Below are positions 16,491-25,288 of a DNA stretch of 64,000 nucleotides, in pieces (the first letter of the stretch is position 1; the number at the start of each line of letters is the position of its first letter). Source of the DNA: JBEIHX01 sp040381075 (lineage in GTDB: Bacteria; Pseudomonadota; Alphaproteobacteria; Caulobacterales; Aquidulcibacteraceae); NCBI GenBank assembly GCA_040381075.1, contig JBEIHX010000003.1, forward strand, positions 62,001 through 126,000, in the 5' to 3' direction. Position numbers and translations under genes: made by a program. The notes beneath the pieces are model-generated. The model was given only the letters and a program-made list of their open reading frames with translations, searched no databases and had not been told where the DNA came from.

Positions 16491-17468
16491 TCAGGATGGG
16501 GTCTGAGCGGCCTTATGCTGCCGGCGCCATCGGATAAGGCGTTGCAGTCCGTCGCGCAGGCCGATCTCGGCTGTGAATCCTATCTCAGCGCTGGCGCGCC
16601 GGGTGGCCCCGATGCGATTGCGCACCAGAGTGGCTGTGCTGGCCGGCTTGTACTGGATGGGCTTATCGCAGCCGGTCAGGTCGCACAGCAGACCGGCAAG
16701 CTCCCGCAGCGACGTGCGCACCCCGGTGCCGACGTTGTAGAAGCTGTCGCTCGCCGATGCTTTCATGGCGCAGATGTTGGCGCGCGCGCAGTCTTCCACG
16801 GCCACGAAATCGAACGCTTCACTGCCGTCGCCCAGGATGGTTGGCGCATCGCCGCGGTCGATGGCGTCCAGCATCTTCATGATCACGGCGATGTAGGCGC
16901 CTTTATAGTCCTGGCGCGGGCCGTAGACGTTCATGTAGCGCAGGCCGACGAAGTTCAGCCCATAGCGGTGATGAAAGGCGCGGGCCATGGCCTCGCCTGC
17001 GATCTTCGTGGCGCCGTAGAAGTTGCGGTTGTTGAAGGGGTGGTCCTCTTCCATAGGCTCCTGCACGGCGTCGCCGTAGACGGAGGCCGAGGACGAGTAG
17101 ACCAGTCGCTCGACTTTCCTGTCGCGACAGGCTTCCAGCACGTTGAACGTGCCATGGATGTTCACGTCGAAGGCAGCGCGCGGGAACTCGTGGCACTGCA
17201 GCAGCCAGAGCGCCGCGAAGTGGAATACGCCGGACGCTCCGTCCAGGGCGGCGCTGAGAAGATCCGTCCGGCAGATGTCGCCTCCGGCTTCAAACAGGCT
17301 CACCCGCGGGTCTTTGAGCGCGGCGCTGATGTTGTCCATGACGCCGCGGGCGAAGTTGTCGAAGATGACAATCTGACCCACGTCCTCGCGCAGGAGCTGA
17401 TCCAGGGTGTGCGACCCGATGAGCCCGGCGCCGCCGAGCAGGACGAGTTTCTTGCCCCGGATGTCCAT
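16491..17468 (-). CDS. NAD-dependent epimerase, UDP-glucose 4-epimerase-like
   Basis: The 325-residue extended SDR has LLGGAGLIGSH, the active-site serines in VYSSSASVYGD, catalytic YGATK and the RYMNVYGPRQDYKGAY segment typical of GalE/WbpP-type nucleotide-sugar 4-epimerases. The Cys in LLQCHEFP replaces the small residues usual after the HFAA motif, so specificity cannot be read off. It is isolated, converging with asparagine synthetase 1 and 120 bp downstream of the fasciclin gene on the same strand. Confidence 0.82.
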   Translation of the reverse strand: MDIRGKKLVLLGGAGLIGSHTLDQLLREDVGQIVIFDNFARGVMDNISAALKDPRVSLFEAGGDICRTDLLSAALDGASGVFHFAALWLLQCHEFPRAAFDVNIHGTFNVLEACRDRKVERLVYSSSASVYGDAVQEPMEEDHPFNNRNFYGATKIAGEAMARAFHHRYGLNFVGLRYMNVYGPRQDYKGAYIAVIMKMLDAIDRGDAPTILGDGSEAFDFVAVEDCARANICAMKASASDSFYNVGTGVRTSLRELAGLLCDLTGCDKPIQYKPASTATLVRNRIGATRRASAEIGFTAEIGLRDGLQRLIRWRRQHKAAQTPS

Positions 17469-17589
17469 GTGCTCTCCAGACCGGACGCCGCGCCGCCAAG
17501 GGCTGCGCCGTGAGGGTTATCGTGGCGTGTGCACACCGCGCAGCGCGGTCGGCGGACAAAGGATCCCGCGCGCCGGAAAGGGCTGGGCG

Positions 17590-18138
17590 TCAGTCGCGCT
17601 TCGCCGGCGGCGGGGTGAGCACGGCGTCGATCACATGGATGACGCCGTTGGAGGCGTCGATATGCGATTGGATCACCTTCACACCGTTGACGTGGATACC
17701 GGTGTCGACTTTGAGCGTGAGGGTTTCGCCGTCGAGGGTGGTCAGCACGGTCTCGCCCTGCGCCATGTCGGCGGCGGTGATACGGCCGGCAACCACATGA
17801 TACTTCAGCAGGCGCGCCAGTTCCGGCTTGTTGGCCAGCAGAGCCTCAAGCGTCTTCGGCGGTATCTTGGCGAAGGCCAGATCCTCCGGCACGAACACTG
17901 TGTAAGGGCCTGGTCCGGCGAGCGTCGCTGACAGATCGGCCGCCGCAATCGCTTTGGCGAATGTGGAGAATATCCCAATATTTTCAGATGTCTTGACCAG
18001 GTCGACAAGCGGTGGTGCAACCGGTGCGGGGGCCTGCGGGGGCTCAGCTTCCTTGGGAGCCTGCTGCCCGCATGCGGCCAGCAGGCCGAGACTGAGGCCC
18101 ATCAGGGCGACGACGACGAGTGACCGGGCGGTGCGCAT
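17590..18138 (-). CDS. Fasciclin-domain lipoprotein
   Basis: The 182-residue product begins with a lipoprotein signal (MRTARSLVVVALMGLSLG, then LLAACG with the lipobox cysteine), has a Pro-rich linker, and then one FAS1 domain with GPYTVFVPEDLAF, LLKYHVVAGR and GVIHVIDAVL. It is probably anchored in the envelope, where FAS1 domains mediate adhesion or polymer binding. ATG 18138 is preceded by AAGGGGAG. The open frame further upstream runs through an 18-bp tandem repeat and is not coding. Confidence 0.92.
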   Translation of the reverse strand: MRTARSLVVVALMGLSLGLLAACGQQAPKEAEPPQAPAPVAPPLVDLVKTSENIGIFSTFAKAIAAADLSATLAGPGPYTVFVPEDLAFAKIPPKTLEALLANKPELARLLKYHVVAGRITAADMAQGETVLTTLDGETLTLKVDTGIHVNGVKVIQSHIDASNGVIHVIDAVLTPPPAKRD

Positions 18139-18246
18139 GGGGCTCCCCTTGCAACGATGAACAGGCCCCGGCGCGGGGCGATTTGCGGCGACCCTGTTAC
18201 CGCCGCCGACGTGGGGAGACAAGCGGGCAGTGCCCCTGCGACGGCC

Positions 18247-18294
18247 CGGCGTCCCGCCGCCAGCCGGCGTCCCGCCGCCAGCCGGCGTCCGGCG
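18247..18294. repeat. 18-bp direct repeat (two full units and a partial third)
   Basis: The unit CGGCGTCCCGCCGCCAGC lies at 18247-18264 and 18265-18282, with the start of a third copy at 18283. It is in the 275-bp gap between the divergent fasciclin and oxidoreductase genes. Confidence 0.85.
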
Positions 18295-18413
18295 CCGGCC
18301 GCGCCGCAGGCCGCATCGCCCGGCTTTCGCCAGTTTTGGCTCTTGCAGCACGCCCGGGAGCGTGATCAGAGGGGGCGCCGGCGACCGGCCCGGGGCGTCC
18401 TCAGGGAATTCAC

Positions 18414-19370
18414 ATGAACGTGCGTCAGGGCGTTGCTGTCGTGGGGTGCGGGTATTGGGGCCGCAATCTCGCGCGCAGTTTCGCTGAGCTTGGCGTCTTG
18501 CGCGCGATCGTGGATGCCGACCCGGCCGTGGCGGGCCGCGAAGCCCAGAAGTATGGCGCTGAGGCCCTGGACGTTGCGGCCTGTCTGGCGCGCGACGACA
18601 TCGCTGGCCTGGCCATCGCGGCGCCGGCGGAACTGCACGCCGAACTCGCCCTGCGCGGGTTCGCCGCTGGAAAGCACGTTTACGTTGAAAAGCCCATGGC
18701 GCTCACCGTCGCGGACGGCGAGGCGATGGCGGCGGCGGCGAGGGCGGCGGGGCGGGTCCTGATGGTCGGTCATCTGCTGCAGTATCATCCGGCGTTCGTC
18801 ACCCTGCTGTCGCATGTGCGCGATGGCGCCCTGGGGGCTGTGCGGTCGGCCTACTCGCACCGTCTCTCCCTCGGCAAGACGCGGCTGGAGGAGAATGTCC
18901 TGTGGAGTTTCGCCCCGCATGACGTCTCCATGCTGCTTGCGCTTTTCGGGGAGGAGCCCCTTCAGGTCACGGGGTCAGGCGGCGCCTACCTGACGCCCGG
19001 CGTGGAGGATGAATACCGCCTCGACATGACGTTCTCAGGTTCGCGCCGCGCCCATGTTTTCGCGTCCTGGCTGCACCCGTTCAAGGAGCACCGCCTGGTC
19101 GTGACGGGCGAAGCCGGCATGGCCGTGTTCGAGGACTCAGCGGCAGGCCCTGACAAGCTGCGCGTCTACCGGCACAGCTTTGACATGACGAGACGCCCGC
19201 CAGAGCCTGTCAAGGCGGCCGCAGAGGCCTGGCCTTTCCCTGCGGATGAACCACTGCGCAGCGAGTGCGCCCATTTCTGCGACTGCATGCAGACCGGGCG
19301 CGCGCCGCGGACGGACGGCGCGGAGGGACTGCGGGTCCTTCGCGTCCTCACCGGGATTGATGTGCGCTGA
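18414..19370 (+). CDS. wbpB: Gfo/Idh/MocA oxidoreductase, WbpB/WlbA-like
   Basis: The 318-residue protein has a Rossmann start (VAVVGCGYWGRNLARSF) and the EKPMAL motif of the Gfo/Idh/MocA family, followed by MVGHLLQYHPA. WbpB/WlbA oxidises C3 of UDP-GlcNAc uronic acid to a 3-keto sugar. The assignment rests on the neighbourhood: the next genes encode a DegT aminotransferase (WbpE) and a UDP-GlcNAc 6-dehydrogenase (WbpA), and wbpD and wbpI homologues lie elsewhere in the locus. It is the first gene of a rightward cluster, with AGGGAA upstream of the ATG. Confidence 0.85.
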   Translation: MNVRQGVAVVGCGYWGRNLARSFAELGVLRAIVDADPAVAGREAQKYGAEALDVAACLARDDIAGLAIAAPAELHAELALRGFAAGKHVYVEKPMALTVADGEAMAAAARAAGRVLMVGHLLQYHPAFVTLLSHVRDGALGAVRSAYSHRLSLGKTRLEENVLWSFAPHDVSMLLALFGEEPLQVTGSGGAYLTPGVEDEYRLDMTFSGSRRAHVFASWLHPFKEHRLVVTGEAGMAVFEDSAAGPDKLRVYRHSFDMTRRPPEPVKAAAEAWPFPADEPLRSECAHFCDCMQTGRAPRTDGAEGLRVLRVLTGIDVR

Positions 19371-19463
19371 CGTGTGTGTGGCGCGGCTGGCCGCAGCCGG
19401 CTGTCGCGCCATATCCCGAACAGCCTGAGCAGACCCAGTCTTAACCAGTGACGGAAGCACTTC

Positions 19464-20624
19464 ATGGCGATCGAATTCATTGATCTTCAGGCCCAACGCA
19501 GGCGGATTGGCGCCCGGATGACAGAGGCCATCATCAAGGCTGTCGAAGGCGGCCAGTACATTATGGGGCCCGAGGTCAAGACCTTTGAGGCGGCGCTCGC
19601 CGGTTACGGCAACGCCCGCCACGCGCTGTCCTGCGCCAATGGCACGGACGCCATCGCACTGCCGCTGATGGCGTGGGACGTCGGGCCAGGCGACGCAGTG
19701 TTCTGTCCGAGCTTCACCTTCGCCGCCACGGCCGAAGTTGTGCCCTGGGTGAACGCCGCGCCGGTCTTTGTCGATATCCTGCCCGACACCTACAACATGG
19801 ACCCGGCCCATCTCGAAGCGTCCATCGACGCGATCAAGCGTGAGGGCAAGCTTGTTCCAAAGGTTGTCATCGCGGTTGATCTGTTCGGCCAGCCGGCTGA
19901 CTATCCGGCCATCTCGGCGATTGCAAAGAGGCATGGCCTGCGCGTGATCGCCGATTCCGCGCAGGGCTTCGGCTGTACGCTCAATGGGGAACATCCGCTC
20001 CATTGGGCGGATGTGGCCACCACATCGTTTTTCCCGGCGAAGCCGCTTGGCTGCTACGGCGACGGCGGGGCGGTGCTGACCAATGACGCAGCGCTTGCTG
20101 ACCGGATTGACTCACTGCGCGTGCACGGCAAGGCGACCAAGAGCGACATCGCCGGACGCACGTTTGACCATGACCCGAAATATCTCAACATGCGTGTCGG
20201 CATGAACAGCCGTCTCGACACGATCCAGGCGGCCATTCTCAACGAGAAACTCGCGGTGTTTCCTGACGAGATCGCAGCGCGCAACCGCGTTGCAGCGCGC
20301 TACAGCGAGCGTCTGGGCAATGTGGTCAAGGTTCCTCAGGTCATTGCGGGCGGCGTATCGGTCTGGGCCCAGTATACGATCGAGACCGATCGGCGCGACG
20401 CGCTGGCGGCCCATCTGAAATCCAAGGGCATTCCGACGGCCGTGTACTATCCCATCCCACTGCACCGTCAGGCGCCCTATGGCGCCTATCCGCTGGGCCC
20501 GGGCGGCCTGCCCGTCTCCGAAGCCAAGGCCGAGCGGGTCATCTCTCTGCCGATGCACCCCTATCTGGAGCCGGACGTGCAGGATATGATCATTGACGCG
20601 GTACGCGACCACGTGGGGAGCTAG
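19464..20624 (+). CDS. wbpE: DegT/DnrJ/EryC1 aminotransferase, WbpE-like (copy 1)
   Basis: The 386-residue PLP enzyme has ANGTDAIALPL, FTFAATAEV and SFFPAKPLGCYGDGGA, with the PLP-binding lysine in FFPAK. In the WbpB/E/D pathway it adds an amino group at C3 using glutamate. GGAAG precedes ATG 19464. It is 7 bp upstream of wbpA. A close paralogue lies at 52611-53756 with long identical stretches, so one copy may have been duplicated for a different sugar. Confidence 0.9.
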   Translation: MAIEFIDLQAQRRRIGARMTEAIIKAVEGGQYIMGPEVKTFEAALAGYGNARHALSCANGTDAIALPLMAWDVGPGDAVFCPSFTFAATAEVVPWVNAAPVFVDILPDTYNMDPAHLEASIDAIKREGKLVPKVVIAVDLFGQPADYPAISAIAKRHGLRVIADSAQGFGCTLNGEHPLHWADVATTSFFPAKPLGCYGDGGAVLTNDAALADRIDSLRVHGKATKSDIAGRTFDHDPKYLNMRVGMNSRLDTIQAAILNEKLAVFPDEIAARNRVAARYSERLGNVVKVPQVIAGGVSVWAQYTIETDRRDALAAHLKSKGIPTAVYYPIPLHRQAPYGAYPLGPGGLPVSEAKAERVISLPMHPYLEPDVQDMIIDAVRDHVGS

Positions 20625-20631
20625 AATACCG

Positions 20632-22026
20632 ATGAGCGCTTTCACTGACGCCCTGGCGGGCGCACCCCACAACCCGGGCGGTGATCCCGGGCGCCGCATG
20701 GCGGACGATTTCGTCAGCCGCGCCGAGGCGCGCGACCTCACCATCTGCGTGATCGGGCTTGGCTATGTCGGTCTGCCGCTGGCGGAAGGCTTCATCAATC
20801 AGGGTTTCCGGGTCCTGGGCTTTGATGTGGATCAGTCCAAGGTGGACGCCATTCTCGCGGGACGCACCTACATCCGCCACATTCCCGACGAGCGCATTGC
20901 CGCCATGCGCGCCACCGGACGGCTTGAGGTCTCGACCGACCCACAGCGCCTCGCGCAGGCGGATGCGCTGCTGATGTGCGTGCCGACGCCACTCAACATC
21001 TATCGTGAGCCGGATCTGTCCTATGTCGAGAACACCACCCGGGTGATCGCGCGGCATCTGCGTCAGGGTCAGCTTGTGGTGCTTGAATCGACCACCTATC
21101 CCGGCACCAGCGACGAAATCGTGCGCCCGATCCTCGAGCGTGAGAGCGGTCTGAAGGCGGGCGTCGACTTCGCCGTCGCCTACAGTCCGGAGCGCGAGGA
21201 TCCCGGCAATCTGCATTTCGATACAACCAGCATCCCAAAGGTGGTGGGGGCCGACTCGCCGGGCGAACAGGCTATGGCGCGCGCAATTTACAGCGCAATC
21301 ACCAAGGTGGTTGACGTCAGTGACCTGCGCACGGCCGAGGCGGTGAAGCTGACGGAGAACATCTTCCGTCTGATCAACATTGCACTTGTGAATGAGCTCA
21401 AGGTCGTGTTCGACGGCATGGGCATCGATGTGTGGGAAGTCATTGATGCCGCAAAAACCAAGCCATTCGGTTTTATGCCGTTTTATCCCGGCCCGGGGCT
21501 TGGCGGACACTGCATTCCGATCGATCCCTTCTACCTGACCTGGAAGGCGCGCGAACACGGCGAAGCCACGCGCTTCATCGAACTGGCCGGGGATGTCGTG
21601 ACGCGCATGCCGCGCTATGTCATTGAAAAGCTCTCAGACGCGATGAGCCGACGCCTTCGCAAGGCTGTCAATGGCTCAAGGATCCTGGTGGTGGGGCTCG
21701 CCTACAAGAAGAACGTTGATGACATGCGCGAAAGTCCCTCGCTGCATCTGATCCACATGCTGCGTGAACGCGGGGCGGAGGTCGCCTATTACGACCCTCA
21801 CATCCCCCAGGTCCCACAGACGCGCGATCATCCCGAATTCGCCGGCATGACGTCGATTGAGTGGTCGCACGAGGTACTTTCCGGGTTTGACTGTGCGCTG
21901 GTGTCTACCGACCATGACGCCGTCGATTATCACGGACTGGCCGCGTCCGTGCCTCTCATCATCGACACGCGCAACGCCACGGCCCGTCTCAATGGCGCGT
22001 TTGCCGAGCGCATCGTCAAGGCGTGA
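20632..22026 (+). CDS. wbpA: UDP-N-acetylglucosamine 6-dehydrogenase
   Basis: The 464-residue nucleotide-sugar dehydrogenase has an NAD motif (ICVIGLGYVGLPLA), the catalytic-Cys segment PGPGLGGHCIPIDPFYL, and a C-terminal UDP-binding domain (VVGLAYKKNVDDMRESPS). It converts a UDP-HexNAc to the uronic acid by two NAD-dependent oxidations, the first step toward UDP-2,3-diacetamido uronic acids. Presence of WbpB and WbpE homologues just upstream supports UDP-GlcNAc as substrate. The start at 20632 follows the wbpE stop after 7 bp, and the gene ends in a GTGA overlap with the next glycosyltransferase. Confidence 0.92.
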   Translation: MSAFTDALAGAPHNPGGDPGRRMADDFVSRAEARDLTICVIGLGYVGLPLAEGFINQGFRVLGFDVDQSKVDAILAGRTYIRHIPDERIAAMRATGRLEVSTDPQRLAQADALLMCVPTPLNIYREPDLSYVENTTRVIARHLRQGQLVVLESTTYPGTSDEIVRPILERESGLKAGVDFAVAYSPEREDPGNLHFDTTSIPKVVGADSPGEQAMARAIYSAITKVVDVSDLRTAEAVKLTENIFRLINIALVNELKVVFDGMGIDVWEVIDAAKTKPFGFMPFYPGPGLGGHCIPIDPFYLTWKAREHGEATRFIELAGDVVTRMPRYVIEKLSDAMSRRLRKAVNGSRILVVGLAYKKNVDDMRESPSLHLIHMLRERGAEVAYYDPHIPQVPQTRDHPEFAGMTSIEWSHEVLSGFDCALVSTDHDAVDYHGLAASVPLIIDTRNATARLNGAFAERIVKA

Positions 22027-23165
22027 GCGGGCCGGGCGCGCCGGGACTGCGCGTCCTGCTGCTGACGCGCCACTATCCGCCGGCAATCTCCGGCGGCGCG
22101 CGCCGGCCATTTCTGTTTGCGACGGCGCTGCGCGAGGCTGGCGTCCACGTCGATGTCGTGGCGCCTTCCCTGCCGCCTGGCGAGCCTGGCTGCGCCGTGC
22201 CCCATCCCCATCGCGATCCAACGGGCGCAGCATCTGCGCCGGCGACGCTGCGCGATGTCGCCCGTGAAGCGCTCCTGTGGCCGGACCCGGACATCCGCTG
22301 GAGCATGCGCGCGGCGCATGCAGCGCTCGATCTGCCCAGACCGGATTGGGTTTTGACCACCAGCCCGCCTGAGTCCATCCATGCCGCCGGCGCCTTGCTG
22401 AAGCGACGCACCGGCGCCCATTGGGCGCTCGACTTTCGCGACCATTGGCTTACGCGGCCGCACCGATTGCAGCGGCGTGCGCCCTGGCGGCGCTGGGGGG
22501 AAAGCCGGATCGCGCGGGCGTGGTTAGGCAGGGCCGATCTCGTCATCTGCGTCGATCGCGAGGTGTGCGCGGAGCTGCGCGAACTTGGAGCGCGGGCGGT
22601 GAATGTCATCGCCCATGTACCGCCGCCGGCAGAGACGCCTGTCGAGCTGTCCCACGACACGATCAATGTCGTTCATACCGGGGCGATCGGTCTGTCGGAT
22701 CCAACCTGCCGGATTGAGGATCTGATCGAGCCCTTCACCGCAGCTGCTGCGCGCAATCCTCTTCTGCGCCTGCATCTGGCCGGGCGCCTGAGCGAAGCCG
22801 AGCGCGCAGCCATCGCCGCCTCGCCGATCGCCGCCCTGTGCGTCGACCATGGCGTGGTGCCGCTGTCGCAGGCGCGCGCGCTGCAGGCCGGTGCGGATGG
22901 ACTGATCCTCGTGGCGTCTGAAAAGATGCATGTTCCCCCGAGCAAGATCGTCGAATATCTCACCTGCGATGCGCCGATCATTGCGTGTGGCAATGGCCCC
23001 TGGCGGCGCGATCCGCGAACGCCTCAGGGCGATCCGATCAGCATGCTGATCAGCTTGCGCAAGGGCGCTGGCGCCCCGCCCGGTCGCCCCCGCCCGCTGA
23101 GTGCGGGCGATGCGGCCCATCAATTGCTCGCATGCATGTCGGAAGCGACCCGTGACCGTTCCTGA
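22023..23165 (+). CDS. Glycosyltransferase, GT4-like
   Basis: The 380-residue protein starts at GTG 22023 within the wbpA stop and has a GT-B fold start (LRVLLLTRHYPPAISGGARRP). Further landmarks are LDFRDHWLTRP and a C-terminal donor-site region (HVPPSKIVEYLTCDAPIIACG), with the Lys and the Glu of the GT4 pattern in PSKIVEYL. It probably adds one sugar of the repeat unit on the cytoplasmic side of the membrane. Donor and linkage are unknown. Confidence 0.83.
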   Translation: MSGPGAPGLRVLLLTRHYPPAISGGARRPFLFATALREAGVHVDVVAPSLPPGEPGCAVPHPHRDPTGAASAPATLRDVAREALLWPDPDIRWSMRAAHAALDLPRPDWVLTTSPPESIHAAGALLKRRTGAHWALDFRDHWLTRPHRLQRRAPWRRWGESRIARAWLGRADLVICVDREVCAELRELGARAVNVIAHVPPPAETPVELSHDTINVVHTGAIGLSDPTCRIEDLIEPFTAAAARNPLLRLHLAGRLSEAERAAIAASPIAALCVDHGVVPLSQARALQAGADGLILVASEKMHVPPSKIVEYLTCDAPIIACGNGPWRRDPRTPQGDPISMLISLRKGAGAPPGRPRPLSAGDAAHQLLACMSEATRDRS

Positions 23166-24162
23166 GGCTCATGTTTCGTCACAGCGTCCGGCTGTCGGTG
23201 TCGTCGTCGTCACCTATAATTCGCGCGCGCACTTCGCACGTCTCAAGCAGACGCTTGAGGCGCAGACGCAGGCCTTCACCCTGATCGTAGTTGACAACGC
23301 ATCACTGCCTGCGCAACGCCCGACGCCTGCGGATTTTCCTCCCGGGGCGGAGATAATCCAGATGCAGGTCAACGCCGGCTTCGCCGCAGCGAACAATCTC
23401 GGCGTCGCCAGGCTTGAGACGCCCCTGGTCGCACTGCTCAATCCTGATGCCTTTCCCGAGCCCGACTGGCTTGCCGCGCTGGTCGCGGCGGCGCAGGCGC
23501 ATCCGCAGGCCGGCGCATTCGGCTCGACGCAGATCGCCGCGCTGAAGCCGTCCTTCTTTGACGGGCTTGGCGATTGTTACCACGTGGCGGGCGTGCCGTG
23601 GCGCGGCGGCTATGGCTGGCCAGCCTCGGTTGGCGCGCGCGATGGCGAGGTGTTCAGTCCATGCGCCGCGGCCGCACTCTACCGCCGCGCCCTGTGGCGC
23701 GAGCTCGGCGGGTTCGACGAGAGTTTTTTCTGCTATTGCGAGGACGTCGATCTTGGCTTTCGCATTCGTCTTGCCGGACAGGGCGTGCGCCAGGTCGGGG
23801 CGGCTGTCGTGCGCCACATCGGCGGCGCATCGTCCGGGGCGCGCTCCGACTTCGCCGTCTACCATGGCACGCGCAACCGTTTGTGGACCTATGTGAAGAA
23901 CATGCCGGCGCCTGCCTTCTGGCTGTTCCTGCCGGCCCACATCGCCGTGACTTGCGCGTTTTTGATGATTTCTCCCTTCCGCGGGACTGGACCTGCGACC
24001 TGGCGCGGCGTGGCTGACGGGCTCAAGGGACTGCCGGCGGTCCTGCGCGCGCGCGCGCAGCTTCAAAAGGACCGCAGGACAGGCGCGTGGAGGATCCTGT
24101 CCGCGATGAGCTGGTCGCCGCTGGCGCTGCTTCGTCGCGCGCCTGTCGTGCGCAAACGCTGA
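23152..24162 (+). CDS. Glycosyltransferase family 2 protein, rhamnosyltransferase-type
   Basis: The 336-residue GT-A protein has VGVVVVTYNSRAHF, VDNAS, NAGFAAANNLGVAR and LLNPDAFPEPDW, then GGFDESFFCYCEDVDLGFR, the acceptor/catalytic EDVDL motif common in WbbL-type rhamnosyltransferases. A hydrophobic stretch near residues 255-285 may hold it to the membrane. GTG 23152 has GGAAG about 7 nt before it and overlaps the preceding gene by 14 bp. With dTDP-rhamnose made in the same locus, L-rhamnose is a plausible but unproven donor. Confidence 0.87.
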   Translation: MTVPEAHVSSQRPAVGVVVVTYNSRAHFARLKQTLEAQTQAFTLIVVDNASLPAQRPTPADFPPGAEIIQMQVNAGFAAANNLGVARLETPLVALLNPDAFPEPDWLAALVAAAQAHPQAGAFGSTQIAALKPSFFDGLGDCYHVAGVPWRGGYGWPASVGARDGEVFSPCAAAALYRRALWRELGGFDESFFCYCEDVDLGFRIRLAGQGVRQVGAAVVRHIGGASSGARSDFAVYHGTRNRLWTYVKNMPAPAFWLFLPAHIAVTCAFLMISPFRGTGPATWRGVADGLKGLPAVLRARAQLQKDRRTGAWRILSAMSWSPLALLRRAPVVRKR

Positions 24163-24190
24163 GCGAAGGCAGGACGGGGCGCGGCGCATT

Positions 24191-24278
24191 GTGCTTGCGG
24201 GGTGCTTGCGGGGTGCTTGCGGGGTGCTTGCGGGGTGCTTGCGGGGTGCTTGCGGGGTGCTTGCGGCGTGCGTGCGGC
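24191..24278. repeat. 11-bp tandem repeat, seven units plus one degenerate
   Basis: The unit GTGCTTGCGGG starts at 24191 and repeats every 11 bp. Six copies are perfect, the seventh (24257) ends in C, and an eighth (24268) is changed further. It lies between a glycosyltransferase gene and the convergent wbpD gene. A period of 11 bp is close to one turn of the DNA helix. No spacer-repeat alternation is present, so it is not a CRISPR array. Confidence 0.95.
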
Positions 24279-24325
24279 GTCTGCCTGCGCCGGCAGGGCG
24301 GCTTGGCGTCAGGCCCCGGGCGGCG

Positions 24326-24940
24326 TCAGGCTTCGCCTGGCGGCCACCGGACCGAGCGCTCGCCGCGCGTGACGCGATGCAGGACCCCGCCGTGCACTGC
24401 ATAGACGTCGCCGCTCCACGGGCACGTCATGTCCTCGCGCAGGACTTCGCCGGCATGGCTCACCCAGCCGATCTGCGTCGCCGGAACGCCCGCCACCAGA
24501 GCATGCGCCGCCACGTCCTTGGTCACCACGGCGCCGGCGGCAACGAAGCAATACTCCCCAAGCGTGACGCCGAGCCGGATCGTGGCGTTGGCGCCTATCG
24601 AGGCGCCGCGTCGCACGACAGTTGGTTCGAAGCGTTCCTTGCGGCTGACGAAAGCACGCGGATTTCGAACGTTGGTGAACACGCAGGACGGCCCGCAGAA
24701 TACGCCGTCCTCGAGGGTCACGCCCTCATAGACGCTGACGTTGTTCTGGATCTTGCAATCATCGCCGATGGATACGTTTGGGCCCACCACCACGTTCTGA
24801 CCGAGCGAACAGCCGCGTCCGATCCGCGATCCCTTCAGGATGTGGCTGAAGTGCCAGATGCGCGTGCCCTCGCCAATGTCGCAGCCCTCGTCGACATAGG
24901 CTGACTCGTGCGCGACAAATCCTTGCGACGCTTTGGACAC
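24326..24940 (-). CDS. wbpD: UDP-2-acetamido-3-amino uronate N-acetyltransferase, WbpD/WlbB-like
   Basis: The 204-residue protein is a left-handed beta-helix acetyltransferase with hexapeptide repeats (IGEGTRIWHFSHI, IGRGCSLGQNVVVG, IGDDCKIQNNVSVYEG) and the family block CVFTNVRNPRA. It acetylates the C3 amine made by WbpE. I chose GTG 24940 because AAGGAG lies 7 nt before it; TTG at 24958 is an alternative. It sits on the opposite strand from wbpB, E and A, which is unusual for this pathway and suggests local rearrangement. Confidence 0.9.
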   Translation of the reverse strand: MSKASQGFVAHESAYVDEGCDIGEGTRIWHFSHILKGSRIGRGCSLGQNVVVGPNVSIGDDCKIQNNVSVYEGVTLEDGVFCGPSCVFTNVRNPRAFVSRKERFEPTVVRRGASIGANATIRLGVTLGEYCFVAAGAVVTKDVAAHALVAGVPATQIGWVSHAGEVLREDMTCPWSGDVYAVHGGVLHRVTRGERSVRWPPGEA

Positions 24941-25288
24941 CGCCTGCTCCTTCGCCAATCAACGCCGCGTTCTCCCATGGCGATCGCCGCTCGGCAAGGC
25001 GCGCCGCGCGCGGTCGGGCTGGTCGGCGAAAAGCCCTCGCTGCAGATGTGACCGCCAGCCCCAGCCGTCGCGCGCCGGCCCATCGCAGTCGCGGATGCGG
25101 GGCGTGGCGGGGAGGGCCGGCTCGCGGCGATGGCATGAGCCCGTCGCACGCCTTGAGGTCCGTGACGCCGGTTCCATATGAGCGCCCTGCGTTCGCCCCG
25201 GGGCGCGCCTGCCTCGCTTCCGCTTCGGGAGCGGCCGGGAGCGGCCGGGACTGGCGCCGCGGCGTCGCCCGCGCTATGGAGGCCGCCC
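24941..25288. other. Intergenic region between divergent wbpD and a glycosyltransferase gene
   Basis: This stretch of 348 bp should contain the promoter of wbpD and possibly that of the rightward gene. It contains a directly repeated GCGGCCGGGA (25231-25250) but no recognisable promoter, terminator or gene. The rightward frame stays open from 25178 but is not family-like before 25289. Confidence 0.4.

Noticed and set aside
24191..24278. CRISPR array
   Set aside because: The units are adjacent 11-mers without spacers, and no cas genes are present.
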